A DNA stretch of 38,355 nucleotides from Spirochaetota bacterium (GCA_038043445.1 JBBTBY010000092.1:1-38355); one strand, 5' to 3'. Counted from the first letter of the stretch, positions 1 through 10,200 are shown. Notes: generated by a model not told the origin, from the sequence alone. Program-made: numbers and translations.

Positions 1-2
1 CC

Positions 3-1229
3 GGGCTCGGCATCGGGGATGACCGCTCCGGAGAGCCGGTGGAATCGTTCAGCGGCGGCTGGAAAATGCGCATCGCGCTTGCCCGCATACTCCTCCTTGC
101 GCCGGACGTGCTTCTCATGGACGAGCCGACCAATCACCTCGATATCGAATCGATACTCTGGCTCGAGGACTGGCTTCGTAATTTCAAGGGCGCGCTCTTC
201 ATGACATGCCATGACCGCGAATTCATGAATCGCCTGTGCACACGCACGATAGAGGTCGCGGCAAAAACAATAACGACATACGGCGGCGATTATGACTTCT
301 ACATGCGTGAGCGCGAAGTGCGCCGCACGCAGCTCATGTCCGCGTATAAACGTCAGCAGGACATGCTCGCCAAAGAGGAAGAGTTCATCGCGAAGTTCGC
401 CGCGCGTGCATCGCATGCCGCGCAGGTGCAGTCGCGCGTAAAAATGATCGAAAAAATAGAGCGCATCGAAATACCCCCCGGGCAAAAGCGCATCCATTTC
501 GAATTCGCACCCTCGCAGAGAAGCGGTGATATCGTCGTGTCGATGGATGGTCTCGCGAAATCATGGCCGCTCCCCGATGGAAAGGTACGGCCTGTGTTCA
601 GCGGTATCACCGCGCAGGTGAAGCGTTTGAACAAGATAGCCGTAACCGGCGTGAACGGCGCGGGGAAATCGACGCTCCTTAAGGTCATCGCAGAGCAGAC
701 GGAGCCGACCGCGGGCATGTGCACGCTCGGGGCAAGCGTGAAGCTCGGGTATTTCAGCCAGTATTCGTCTGACATACTCGATCCCAACCGCACTGTCATC
801 GAAGAGGTGTCATCGCATCTGAACACACAGACCGTGGGCTATATCAAGAATCTCCTCGGCGCCTTCCTTTTCTCGGGCGACGATGTCGAAAAGAAGATAT
901 CGGTGCTCTCCGGCGGCGAGAAGACACGCGTGATGCTTGCGCTCCTCCTTGCCGAACCGCTCAATTTCCTCATACTCGACGAACCGACGAATCATCTGGA
1001 CATCGAAAGCCGCGAGATACTACTCAACGCGCTCAAGGAATTCGACGGCACAGTGATGATCGTAAGCCACGACCGATATTTTCTCAGACATATCGTCGAC
1101 ACGGTATTTGAGATAGACCACGGCGCGATGCGGCGCTATGACGGTGACTATACGTACTATCTTGAGAAGAAGGCGGAGATGGCCGGCAGCGCACACGAAG
1201 CGGGCGACATCACTCCCCGAAGATACTGA
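3..1229 (+). CDS. ABC-F family ATPase, 5' end cut by window edge
   Basis: Cytosolic duplicated ATP-binding-cassette protein without membrane segments, the layout of ABC-F proteins that act on ribosomes (translation factors or antibiotic-resistance proteins). The frame is open from base 3, so the true start and the first Walker A lie outside the window. A GTG at 39 is an internal valine just before the first signature motif (SGGWKMR), not a start. Visible in order are the first Walker B (LLMDEPTNHLD), the first switch His (CHDRE), a charged linker, the second Walker A (GVNGAGKST, near visible residue 216), the second signature (LSGGEKTR), the second Walker B (LILDEPTNHLD) and the second switch His (SHDRYF). 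Both DEPTNHLD motifs are typical of ABC-F. The subfamily cannot be set without the N-terminus. It converges on the exporter genes, 24 bases away. Confidence 0.93.
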   Translation, partial: GLGIGDDRSGEPVESFSGGWKMRIALARILLLAPDVLLMDEPTNHLDIESILWLEDWLRNFKGALFMTCHDREFMNRLCTRTIEVAAKTITTYGGDYDFYMREREVRRTQLMSAYKRQQDMLAKEEEFIAKFAARASHAAQVQSRVKMIEKIERIEIPPGQKRIHFEFAPSQRSGDIVVSMDGLAKSWPLPDGKVRPVFSGITAQVKRLNKIAVTGVNGAGKSTLLKVIAEQTEPTAGMCTLGASVKLGYFSQYSSDILDPNRTVIEEVSSHLNTQTVGYIKNLLGAFLFSGDDVEKKISVLSGGEKTRVMLALLLAEPLNFLILDEPTNHLDIESREILLNALKEFDGTVMIVSHDRYFLRHIVDTVFEIDHGAMRRYDGDYTYYLEKKAEMAGSAHEAGDITPRRY

Positions 1230-1253
1230 GTACAGAGCTCGAGCGAGGACCGA

Positions 1254-2048
1254 TCACTTGATCGCTGAATGAAACAGGTACCCCGCGGCGGTCCCGTGAT
1301 AGATGACGATGTCCGCTGTCCCGGTATATCCTTCCACGACAGGCAGCGAATTCGAGACGATCGTGAGGTTCACCGTATACGATATCTCGCCATTCGTATC
1401 GATCACCGATGAGATGTCCTCGACCAACGCCGGTATCTTTCCATGTGTCTGGTATGAGAAATTATCGAGACGAATGAACGCCCGAGAGCCGATGGCGATG
1501 TCCGGCCGCGAACTCTGGGTGATGCGCGCTCTGAAGATGTATCGTGCATTGTCGGCGAAGAGCATGACAACGCTGTTCGCCTCGACACTGTCGAAGGGCC
1601 GCACGTAGGTGCCGATCACCTTCCCGGCGAACGGCGCGGTGAACGTCTTTTGCGTTATCGTCCCTTCGAGGGCAAGGATGTCCTGCATGGTCGATTCGAA
1701 ATCCCGGCGAAGCGTATACAGCCGCTGCGGCGTCCCGTACGGCGTCGCTTCCTTGCGGATCTCGGATTCGATGAGCGCTTTTGCCCGGATCGAGTGTTCG
1801 AGCCGTTTCTTCTCATGTTCCGAATCGAGGGCGATGACGGTATCCCCGGCGTTCATCACCCGGTTCGTTGCGATGAACGATACGGTGCCGGCGACGGGGA
1901 AACGTACTTTTATCATCTGCCGCTGTTCCATGCGTCCCGATGCAGCGGTGGAAAAATCGATGCGCACCGTGAGCGCGGCGATGAGGAGCACCAGCATGAG
2001 GCCCCCGAGCACGCTCAGGAACACTGTCGCTATGCGAATGAGCTTCAT
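1254..2048 (-). CDS. HlyD-type membrane-fusion (periplasmic adaptor) protein
   Basis: A 264-residue protein with one N-terminal membrane anchor (about residues 6-27) and a split lipoyl/barrel-sandwich domain: the first half near FPVAGTVSF (residues 50-75) and the second near FTAPFAGKVIG (135-165). A short helical hairpin lies between them, and a beta-barrel region follows. This is the layout of adaptors that link an inner-membrane pump to the cell surface. The hairpin is much shorter than in classical HlyD or MacA. Its ATG overlaps the stop of the ABC exporter by one base (TAATG), so the two are translationally coupled and probably form one export system. The substrate is unknown. No TolC-like partner is present in the window. 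Confidence 0.8.
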   Translation of the reverse strand: MKLIRIATVFLSVLGGLMLVLLIAALTVRIDFSTAASGRMEQRQMIKVRFPVAGTVSFIATNRVMNAGDTVIALDSEHEKKRLEHSIRAKALIESEIRKEATPYGTPQRLYTLRRDFESTMQDILALEGTITQKTFTAPFAGKVIGTYVRPFDSVEANSVVMLFADNARYIFRARITQSSRPDIAIGSRAFIRLDNFSYQTHGKIPALVEDISSVIDTNGEISYTVNLTIVSNSLPVVEGYTGTADIVIYHGTAAGYLFHSAIK

Positions 2049-4009
2049 TACGCCTCCTTCGGTTCGGCTTTCTTGTCGGTGTCTTCCCAGCGCAGCACCG
2101 TCGGCACCGATTTTTTCATCTGTGTCATGTACAGCTTATGATAACGGCCTTTGCGCTTAAGCAGTCCGCGATGCGTCCCCTCCTCGACCTTTTTCCCTTT
2201 TTCAAGCACCACGATATTGTCGGCGTCCATGATCGTTGACAGGCGATGGGCGATGACGATGATCGTACGCCCGGCGAATATCTTCTTCATCGCGTCCTGG
2301 ATAAGCTCCTCGCTTTCCGAGTCCAGATTGCTCGTCGCCTCATCGAGGATGAGAAGCTCAGGGTCGGTGAGTATCGCGCGCGCGAGCGCAAGCCGCTGAC
2401 GCTGCCCGCCGGAAAGCTTCACGCCGCGTTCGCCGATGACAGTCTCGTATTTCTTCTCGAGCGTATCGACGAACTCGTGGCAATGCGCCGTCTTCGCCGC
2501 GGCGATGACCTCTGCGAGCGTCGCATCGGGTTTTCCATATGCGATATTGTCGATCACCGTGCCGTCGAACAGGAAGGTGTCCTGCAGCACAAGGCTTGAA
2601 AGCCCGCGGTAGGCACCGAGCGTGCAGTTGCGAATATCCTCACCGTCGATGAGTATCCGTCCGCCGGTGACGTCGTAGAAGCGCATCACAAGATTGGTGA
2701 TCGTGCTTTTTCCCGCGCCGCTCGGACCCACGAGCGCGGTGATGCGCCCGCGGGGGATGGTGAGATCGAGATCGGTTATCGCCTTCGTCCCGTTGGGGTA
2801 GGCGAACTCGACCTTCTCGAACACGATGGCCTTCGCTATCGTGCGGACGCTCTTCGCATTCGCCGCATCGGTTATGGTGAGCGGTTCATCAAGGAGCTCG
2901 AACACATGCTCGACACAGGCGAGCGAGACCTGCATCTCGGCGAACGATGACATGATCATGAAAATAGGCTGGAACAGCCAGTCGATGAACGATATGAACA
3001 CGACGAGCCCGCCTATCGACATGCGGTTGGTGATGACATGGTAGCCGCCGTAGAGATAGACCGCCACGAGCATGCACCAGTATATGACCCAGATAACGCG
3101 GTGAACGACCATGCTGATGCTGTTGCCGTGCAGATATTTCCGGTAGATGAACTGATTATCGACGACAAAATTGAACGACTCCGACCGCTCGCGGCGGAAC
3201 GCGCGCACCACCTGTATCCCGGAGAATGTCTCCGAGAGGCGCGCAGTGAGCGCGGACACCTCCTCGCGAAGCTTCTTATGGAAGCGGCGCATGGTATTGA
3301 AGATGAAATAGGCGGCGACGACGACGACAGCGGCGAAGACGAGGCAGACGAGGGTAAGCCGCCAGTTGAGGAAGAAGAGCGATCCTAATCCGACCGTGAG
3401 CATGAGAATCGCGCGAAAGGGGCTGAAGAGGCCCATCTGCAGGAGCGCCGACATGCGCTCCGCATCGTTCTGCAGACGCGAGATGATGCCGCCGACCTTA
3501 AGCTCCTGCACCTTTTCCAGCGGCATGACCTGCAGGTGCTGCATCATTTTTCTTTTTATATTCGTCACGATAGTGCCGAGAAAGGTATTGATGATGTAGT
3601 CCTGCATGAAGTTGAGCGCTACGTTGGAAACGCCGATGCACAGGAGCACGGCGCAGAACGCCACGAGCACGCTGAGATCGCGCAGCGAGAGTATATTGTC
3701 GATGATGAATTTGCCCGACCACGGCATGACCGCCTGCAGGAGCGTATTCACGAGTATCATCACGAGTATGAACACGATACGCGAACGGCGCATTTTCAGT
3801 TCCGCGAAGTATCGCAGAAGCGTTGTCTTTATCGGCTTTTTCGGCTTATCCTGGGGTTTATCGTCCGACGCCGCGGCATCCGGTTTTCCCTTGTCCGCAG
3901 GAGGGGCGTCTTTTTTCTCGTCTTCGGGACCGTCCTTGTCCCCGAACAGACCCTTCTCCTTGATGAACGCGCGGTAGCGTTTACGGCTGGCCTCTTTCTC
4001 TTTCGGCAT
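2048..4009 (-). CDS. ABC exporter, fused membrane and ATPase domains (MsbA-like)
   Basis: Half-transporter of 653 residues: a charged, low-complexity N-terminal segment rich in Lys, Asp and Pro (about residues 20-75), a six-helix type-1 exporter domain, then a nucleotide-binding domain. The latter has Walker A GPSGAGKST (near 430), signature LSGGQRQRLALA (near 531), Walker B LLILDEATSNLD (near 555) and the H-loop AHRLST. It probably works as a homodimer in the inner membrane and exports a lipid, peptide or drug with the adaptor encoded next. An upstream in-frame ATG at 4054 was rejected: the predicted -10 box (4060-4055) overlaps it, while the ATG at 4009 has AGGAAA in good position. The charged N-terminal tail is unusual for the family. 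Confidence 0.9.
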   Translation of the reverse strand: MPKEKEASRKRYRAFIKEKGLFGDKDGPEDEKKDAPPADKGKPDAAASDDKPQDKPKKPIKTTLLRYFAELKMRRSRIVFILVMILVNTLLQAVMPWSGKFIIDNILSLRDLSVLVAFCAVLLCIGVSNVALNFMQDYIINTFLGTIVTNIKRKMMQHLQVMPLEKVQELKVGGIISRLQNDAERMSALLQMGLFSPFRAILMLTVGLGSLFFLNWRLTLVCLVFAAVVVVAAYFIFNTMRRFHKKLREEVSALTARLSETFSGIQVVRAFRRERSESFNFVVDNQFIYRKYLHGNSISMVVHRVIWVIYWCMLVAVYLYGGYHVITNRMSIGGLVVFISFIDWLFQPIFMIMSSFAEMQVSLACVEHVFELLDEPLTITDAANAKSVRTIAKAIVFEKVEFAYPNGTKAITDLDLTIPRGRITALVGPSGAGKSTITNLVMRFYDVTGGRILIDGEDIRNCTLGAYRGLSSLVLQDTFLFDGTVIDNIAYGKPDATLAEVIAAAKTAHCHEFVDTLEKKYETVIGERGVKLSGGQRQRLALARAILTDPELLILDEATSNLDSESEELIQDAMKKIFAGRTIIVIAHRLSTIMDADNIVVLEKGKKVEEGTHRGLLKRKGRYHKLYMTQMKKSVPTVLRWEDTDKKAEPKEA

Positions 4010-4025
4010 TCGATTTCCTGTACTT

Positions 4026-4043
4026 GCCGCCGTAAGCGGCGGC
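4026..4043 (-). promoter_or_regulatory. GC-rich hairpin in leader of the ABC exporter gene
   Basis: Perfect 7-bp inverted repeat (GCCGCCG / CGGCGGC) around a 4-base loop. It lies in the predicted untranslated leader between the -10 box and the Shine-Dalgarno of the exporter gene starting at 4009. It has no U-run, so it is not an intrinsic terminator. A role in mRNA stability or in ribosome access is possible but unproven. Confidence 0.4.
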
Positions 4044-4054
4044 TCGGTACGCAT

Positions 4055-4083
4055 ACTATACTGCTCAACGCGCCAATAATCCA
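4055..4083 (-). promoter_or_regulatory. Putative promoter of the ABC exporter operon
   Basis: On the reverse strand a -10 box TATAGT (4060-4055) sits 17 bases from a weak -35 (TGGATT, 4083-4078). The start site would be near 4048, which excludes the ATG at 4054 as start codon. Confidence 0.4.
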
Positions 4084-4108
4084 GTACTTATTTGACAACG
4101 ATACTATT

Positions 4109-4137
4109 TTGACCGCAGTGTATTTCACTATTACACT
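4109..4137 (+). promoter_or_regulatory. Putative sigma-70 promoter of the lipoprotein/lyase operon
   Basis: TTGACC (4109-4114), 17-base spacer, TACACT (4132-4137). Expected transcription start is near 4144, about 34 bases before the ATG at 4178. Confidence 0.5.
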
Positions 4138-4177
4138 GAGCGATGGTTACATATGCCACAAATAAAAGGATGCTGTC

Positions 4178-5170
4178 ATGTTCTATCGACTCGTACTCGC
4201 ACTATCAGTACTGATAGCTGCCGTTTCGTGCAGCGTGTTTCAGCCGCCGACCGTGCCCTTCAGTTCCTCTGCGGTGCCGATGTTCTTTTTCACCCCGACG
4301 AATTCTATTTTCTGGTATCAGCCGATCCCTGCAGTAACGAACATCGATGCCAATTCCGCTGTCATGATCGCGGATATGGTGAGGAACCGACCGCAGGGAA
4401 CGCCGACCGCCAATCCGCATACCGCCGTATGCTATGCCGATGCATCGACAGCGCGATATAATGTGCCGGTCAATGCCGTCTATCCGCCGAACACCGGCAT
4501 ACGCAATGTCCCGATACCGGCATACATGCTCCCGCACAATGAATCCGACAGTCATGTTGCCATTATCGATGCCGCGGGAGGGTATTCGTATGAGTTCTGG
4601 CAGATGCGAATTCTCAACGGACGCTGGGTGGCAGGGAATGCTGCGATATTCAGTCTTGCCGGGAACGGGGTCAATCCGTTCATAAGTGCACGAGCCTCAG
4701 GGTTTTCGCTCCTCGCAGGGCTCATCTGGCCGCAGGAACTGTTCGCAACGAACATTCGGCATGCGCTCGTCATATCCTGGGCGAACACAAAAAAGGGAGG
4801 CCCCGTCGCGCCTGCCACATATTCGGATGGGCGAAGCGATGAAACCGGCGCAATACCGATGGGTGCGCTCATACGCCTCAAACCGGCATTTGTCATTACG
4901 TCCCTCTCCAATACGGATATGTATCAGCGCGCGATAATGGCAGCATTGCAGACCTACGGCGGTTATGTCTGCGATTCCGGCGGATTCAGCATTTACTGCG
5001 TAAGCCCGCAAAGTTATTCTTCCAATCCATATGTGGACGTGCCAAGCTACAATAAAGAGTTCAATACCATAGACCTGTCAATGCTTCCGATCGACCAGTT
5101 GGAAGTGATACACATGGGGCCGGTACTGGCGACATCGAACGGGTACACATACCCGGGGATGTACTACTAG
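4178..5170 (+). CDS. Exported lipoprotein of a conserved uncharacterised family
   Basis: A 330-residue protein with a lipoprotein signal (hydrophobic residues 5-16, lipobox A-V-S-C with Cys18). The -3 residue is Ala rather than Leu, a relaxed lipobox like those of spirochaetes. AAAAGGA precedes the ATG by 8 bases. After a Pro-rich stretch comes a block with many Gly, Trp, Asp and Tyr residues: NVPIPAYM, DSHVAIIDAAGGYSYEFWQ, GLIWPQEL, PATYSDGR, AIPMGALIRLKP and ALQTYGGYVCDSGG. From memory these match a family of secreted bacterial proteins of unknown function, where the Asp/Glu/Trp-rich core looks like a carbohydrate-active or beta-rich fold. First gene of an operon with a barrel-like protein and an alginate-lyase-like enzyme, which hints at a cell-surface role on polysaccharide. 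No catalytic residues can be assigned. Confidence 0.75.
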   Translation: MFYRLVLALSVLIAAVSCSVFQPPTVPFSSSAVPMFFFTPTNSIFWYQPIPAVTNIDANSAVMIADMVRNRPQGTPTANPHTAVCYADASTARYNVPVNAVYPPNTGIRNVPIPAYMLPHNESDSHVAIIDAAGGYSYEFWQMRILNGRWVAGNAAIFSLAGNGVNPFISARASGFSLLAGLIWPQELFATNIRHALVISWANTKKGGPVAPATYSDGRSDETGAIPMGALIRLKPAFVITSLSNTDMYQRAIMAALQTYGGYVCDSGGFSIYCVSPQSYSSNPYVDVPSYNKEFNTIDLSMLPIDQLEVIHMGPVLATSNGYTYPGMYY

Positions 5171-5171
5171 C

Positions 5172-6023
5172 ATGAGAGCGCTCATCGCAGCACTGTTCGC
5201 TTTTACTGCAGTCGCCATGTACGGCTCGGCAGGAACGAATGCTTCCGCAACGGACACGTGCGTCGAATGGCTGTACACCGAGGCGGCTGTTGCGGTCGAG
5301 GCCCGGCATATGTGGCGCGGCATCGAGATGTACGGGAACGGTGAGCCGGCGCTTATCGCCTATCTCGCAGCCGGGTTTTTGCCGCTGAACATCTATGCAT
5401 CGGCGACCGGATCCTGGGCGCTCTGGGACCGCGGCGACCCGTATTACACATCGCTCTACGATCAGATCGCCTGGCGGCTTCACACCGACTGGACATTCTT
5501 CGATCGCTATCTCAATGTCGTCCTCGGAGCAACGCTCTATCAGAACACCGCATGGGAAGTCTCGCGCTACGGCGCAATGACATTCGAGATATTCTGGCGC
5601 ATCGGCTGTCCTGCGATCTTCACGCACCCATCGCTTGAAGTGTATCACGATCTTACGCCGAATCAGACCGGCGCATACTGGGTCATCGATCTCAGGGAGA
5701 CGTTCATCATATTTGCCCAGCCGGTAGAGGTGATTTTTGATTATGGGCATGCGGTCGGTTTCCAAAAGCAGATGTCATATAACTTTTTCAGCACCATTTT
5801 CGTGAACCCGCTGTACGCATTGCAGGATATCATCCCCACTGATCTTTCGCTCAGCGTGCGTGTCCCGTTCGCGCCGCATCCATTGGTGCGAATCACGCCG
5901 CAGGTAAAGCTTACGGTTACCGTCGATAAATTCCTCACGCGCGATCAGCTGTCATTCACCGGCGGCTGTTCAGCGCATTTCCTTCTGGGAATGTCGAATA
6001 CAACGATGCAGCGCATGCATTGA
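5172..6023 (+). CDS. Probable outer-membrane beta-barrel protein, function unknown
   Basis: A 283-residue protein starting one base after the lipoprotein stop. It has an N-terminal signal peptide (residues 1 to about 22, ending near GSAGTNASA). The rest is rich in alternating aromatic and polar residues (for example YASATGSWALW and HTDWTFFDRYLNVVLGATLY), as in amphipathic strands of a small porin-like barrel. It contains a WRG segment after the first strand (HMWRGIEMYGNGEP), as often seen in uncharacterised barrel proteins of 250-300 residues. It lacks the usual C-terminal aromatic residue of classical barrels. A role in passing or sensing glycan products for the operon is inference. No enzyme motif was seen. 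Confidence 0.6.
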   Translation: MRALIAALFAFTAVAMYGSAGTNASATDTCVEWLYTEAAVAVEARHMWRGIEMYGNGEPALIAYLAAGFLPLNIYASATGSWALWDRGDPYYTSLYDQIAWRLHTDWTFFDRYLNVVLGATLYQNTAWEVSRYGAMTFEIFWRIGCPAIFTHPSLEVYHDLTPNQTGAYWVIDLRETFIIFAQPVEVIFDYGHAVGFQKQMSYNFFSTIFVNPLYALQDIIPTDLSLSVRVPFAPHPLVRITPQVKLTVTVDKFLTRDQLSFTGGCSAHFLLGMSNTTMQRMH

Positions 6024-6047
6024 CGGCGGCAGGGAGAATGCATCAGT

Positions 6048-7184
6048 ATGCGTAATGTCGCGATCATTGTTGTCATTGCATGCGGCATTGTGCCGGCATT
6101 GTCGGCGCCGCCGGACCTCGCCGCGGGATATATGTTCTTCTCGCCGGGTATTATCTCAAATCTTCAGTGCCGCAGGATGAAGGATACGGCAGCAGGCGAT
6201 TTTTTTACTGCGGTGTTCCGGCTTGCGAACGATTCGAAAAACAAAAAACCGGCGGCTCAAACGATGCTCAGGATAGAAGGGCATCTGGGGTCAGAGGACG
6301 CCCGCATAGTCAACGACGACATGCTCGCCATCAATGCGTTCGGGCTGGATCATCAATTGAACCGCGACAACTCTTCGCGGGAACACGCGGAGCGATACCT
6401 GCTTGCCTGGGCGCGGACGTATCTGCCCACCGGCAATCCGATCGATGAGGAATATTTTCTCAAATACGCCGGCGGGTATGATCTGGTCCGGCACAGCATC
6501 GATACGGAGAACAAAGCTGTCATTGAGGAATTCCTGCGTCTCTTGTTCGAAACGGGTAAAGCATTCATTGCTGCGAAAAAAGGTTTTATCCCGAACGGGA
6601 ATTTCGACAGCCGGCATCTGGCCCTATCCGCCGCGATCGCGTTCTGTCTTGATGATGCGGTGATGAAGCGCTATTGCGAGAACACATATAGAAGGCTCAT
6701 CGATCACAACATCCTGCCCGGCGGCACCGTCCGGGAATTGTTCCCGGAGGCACTGTCCGATCTGCATGTGCGGAGGCGGGCGGATGAAGTGGTACCGAGG
6801 GGTGCGACCATCGACTTCGTTCAGCGGGATGCGATGGAGTATCATTGCGCAAGTGCAGCGGGATTGCTCACCGCGGTGCTGATCGCCCGCCGTCATCGTC
6901 TCGATTGGGGGGACATGAAAGCGGCGAACGGGCAGACTATCTTTGACGCGCTCGATTTCACCATTCCCTACGCCGCCGGCAGAAAAACGCATGCGGAATT
7001 CGCACGATCGCTTGCGGCCTTCGACGCAGAACATCATCGCGGGGGCATGTTCGATGCAGCGCGGGCCAGACAGCTGTTAGCCATGGCTGCCGTGCTGTCT
7101 GCCAGATACCGGGATTTTGCCGATCCGTCCGTTCTCCCGCCATTCGAACGCCTGCTATACTATGGGTTCTCCGACGCACCGTAG
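6048..7184 (+). CDS. Secreted alginate-lyase-like enzyme (alpha/alpha toroid)
   Basis: A 378-residue protein with a signal peptide (cleavage probably after ALS-A, near residue 20). The body resembles the alginate_lyase domain: NPIDEEYFLKYAGGYDLVR (near 130-150), an Arg-His-Leu-Ala-Leu helix (residues 187-200), DHNILPGGTVREL, and the family-typical FVQRDAMEYHCASA region (near 260), where Arg, Asp, Tyr and His are conserved. These enzymes cleave uronic-acid polymers by beta-elimination in the periplasm or outside the cell. The NNH(x)W motif of well-studied PL5 alginate lyases is replaced by NFDSRHLAL, so the exact substrate, and even activity, is uncertain. Last gene of the operon; it converges on the GH/CBM9 gene with only 35 bases between and no visible terminator. 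Confidence 0.75.
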   Translation: MRNVAIIVVIACGIVPALSAPPDLAAGYMFFSPGIISNLQCRRMKDTAAGDFFTAVFRLANDSKNKKPAAQTMLRIEGHLGSEDARIVNDDMLAINAFGLDHQLNRDNSSREHAERYLLAWARTYLPTGNPIDEEYFLKYAGGYDLVRHSIDTENKAVIEEFLRLLFETGKAFIAAKKGFIPNGNFDSRHLALSAAIAFCLDDAVMKRYCENTYRRLIDHNILPGGTVRELFPEALSDLHVRRRADEVVPRGATIDFVQRDAMEYHCASAAGLLTAVLIARRHRLDWGDMKAANGQTIFDALDFTIPYAAGRKTHAEFARSLAAFDAEHHRGGMFDAARARQLLAMAAVLSARYRDFADPSVLPPFERLLYYGFSDAP

Positions 7185-7219
7185 ATTGCGTATGACGATC
7201 CATGATTGAGCGGACGCCG

Positions 7220-10200
7220 TCAGGGAAGGAAGATCAAAAGTCCGAACCGCGATGTGTCTTTATAATTATTATCATTCCCGCTCCAGAACGCCCGGCCCCG
7301 TTCTTGAAAATTCTTATCCATATCCCGTATCGCCGCCGAAAACCCGATGCTGCTTTTCCGCTCGACACCCATCGCGGCGAACGCATCCCACGGAATACCT
7401 ATCTCCATGATATAGCCGTCAGCTGAACGCGTTGTTTTCATGGCAACGTGTTCAGCGGGAAATGCTTTATTCCCGGCGAATGACAGCGGTCCTTTGAGGA
7501 CCTCGCCTTTTGACGAGGTCCCTTTCACGGTACAGACAAGCTGCAGATCATCGCGGTCAAAAATCGGTTTTGTAATATCCCCTTCGCGGTCAAGATCGAA
7601 AAAAAGCTCGACCGCATCCGTCTGCCAGCTTTCAAGCGGTTTTGTGCCGGTGAACTCGCGGAAATTCACGATCTCATTGTCTTTTACGGTAAAGAGGAAA
7701 TAGACGGCCTTGTCATCATAGGCAGCGCTCATTGCCGCCAATGTTCCGACAGTATACCGCCGCTGCCACACGGGTTCATTCGCCTGTCCGTCGACCGTGA
7801 TCGGTTCCGCCGTTCGATCCGCACCGATCATCGCAAGGGGGACAGTGACGAACAGCGTGTCTTTCAGCGTTTCAACGGATAGTATCATTCCGTTATCATC
7901 GTCGGGAATGCTGACGGGAAACGTGAACGCAATATCCTTGCTGCCGAATGACGGTATCGTGAATTCTTCTTCCGCTGGCCAGGATGGTATCCACGAAGGC
8001 TTGCGCTGTACGGATGCAACGCATAGCTGATGCTGCTGCCCGGCGTTTTTTACCGAAGCGAGGAGCACCGGTGTCGGCCCTGACAACGACAGTATCGTCC
8101 GCTCAATTTTGATCGGGCTGAGGCCTTTCACGGTCATTTTTGAAACGGCGAGCGCACATGCCTCTGCACTGACGCCTTTTGCAAAGATGTATCGCGGTCT
8201 CCTGTCGATCTTTATGGTCGTCCCTCCCGCGGCCGTCTGCACATCAATTTCACCGCCCATCATGTCGGCAACGCGTATTCCCGTGAGTGGAAGCGTACCC
8301 TCGGTATCCAATGCATCGTTCCAGTATACGGCGAACGGTCCCTTCGGCCGATCGAACACATAGGCGACGGTATTCCCTTCCACCGGTACTTCACGGAATA
8401 TTTTTGCGGTATCGTAGATCTCTATCATGAAATTCTGGCCCATCATAGCGGCGTTCGGCGAGCCGTCGAAATTGATGAGCCCGAATTGCGGCGAACCCAG
8501 CCAGATACCGTAGGCGTCCAGATTGAACCAGCTCTGCCGTTCTATGCCGTTGGCCAGTTCATTCGCAAAATGCTTTGACATGAATATGATGCTGTGGTCG
8601 AACGGATGATCACTGCGGGACCCGGATTCCGGTCTGAAATAGTTCGGATAGCCGTAATCATCGAACATGGTCTTGCCGGATTCCGAATCCCATATCCGGA
8701 AGTCCTTGCCGGATATTTTTTTCGCCATCGCCTGCACCTGTCCGACATAGTCGCGGTCTTTCGTGTGATAGCCGTGCACTGCGATCGCGTCCATGAAATC
8801 GCCCGCGCCGATCTTCAGGCAGTTCTTAACCCAGCCGTACAGATCCCCGCCGATATCCCACGTGCCGGTCAGTCCCAGCACGGTCGCGGAGGGGTTCGCT
8901 TTTTTAATGTTTGTGTAGCACGCTTTCAGAAGCGTCAGATATTCGGCTTCGCGCATCTTCACACCGGGCTCATTCCAGCATTCCCAGTGATCTATCTTCC
9001 CTTTGTACCGCAGTGCGGCATCGTAGCAGAATTTCCCGAATGCATCGGGGTCCATGCGCGGCTTGTCTTTACCCCCGCTCGTGCCGCCGAGACTTTTCGG
9101 TCCGGTAAGCGTCCATTGCGGTCCAAAATACCACTGGTGATAATCGCCCTGCCCCGTGGGGAGGGCCATGAGTTCGAAGCCGTACCTGCGGTAGAGGTCG
9201 ACGCAAAAGTCCGCATCATCCCACTGATATACGCCCTTGACATCATTGATCATTTTCATTTCCACCTGACCGTAGAAATGTATCCATTGCCAGCCGATGC
9301 TTTTCGCGAGTTTGGCATACACGTCCGGATGCACCCGCCATGCCGCCATCCGATAGCTGGGATCGGCCGGTGCCATGTACCATGACCGTGCAACTTCCAT
9401 TGTTTCAATGCTTCCGCCGAAACGCTTCGATGTGAGACCGGTACTCAGGTCCTTTATACCGCCGTACATACGCTGCGCTTTTGCTTTTTCCGTCCCCGCG
9501 GTAACGACAGCTTCAATACGGTATTGTCTTCGTTCAACGGCAGGAAGGTCTATGCGCGCGCTGCCGAGTCCCTTCGCATCGAGCTGCATTGCCGCACGCA
9601 TGCGCGACACGACAGTGCCGTTCAGCATATCGGTCACGGTTATCACGGCATCGGCCGTACTGCCGCCCCCGTACACCGCAGCGGAAATATCCGCCTGCGG
9701 TATTTCACCGACGGTATAGATGAGTGTCTGCCGGCTGGCGAAGTCGGACATATCTATGGAGGCATCGATCCGTACTGCCGGTGCATATTCGGCGAGCACG
9801 TTCTTTTCGATCTGGATGCCGTCGAGCCACACCGTCTCGAACACCGGTTTGGACGAGGAAAACAGGTCGAATCCGAGTGCATACATGCCATGCGTGCCGC
9901 CCTGCGTTTCCTTCACAACATCAGCGGCGACATCGAATTCAGCGACCATCCTTGTCCATTGCGTGGGAACCAACATCGTTTTTTGAAAAACATTCTTCCA
10001 CCCGGACTTCAACGCCACAAGTACCGGAGTGTTCGCGACACTTGCTTTCGCGTAGAATGAAATGACTATGTGCGTTTTTTCCTTGAACGAGAGCGCCGGA
10101 AAGAACACCTGTACTGCATCCATGCCGGACGGATTCATGATCTTAAGCGACTTTGCGCCGTGCGCCGCCGTTTCTCCGGTCACCGCCGGCATGACAAAAC

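Noticed and set aside
4052-4057. GCATAC as a genome-wide AraC operator core
   Set aside because: The six-mer is common in coding sequence here, so single matches carry little weight; only the longer shared words were kept.
8594-9385. A 263-codon forward open frame inside the GH/CBM9 gene
   Set aside because: Shadow frame opposite the catalytic domain; His/Arg-rich composition and no motifs.
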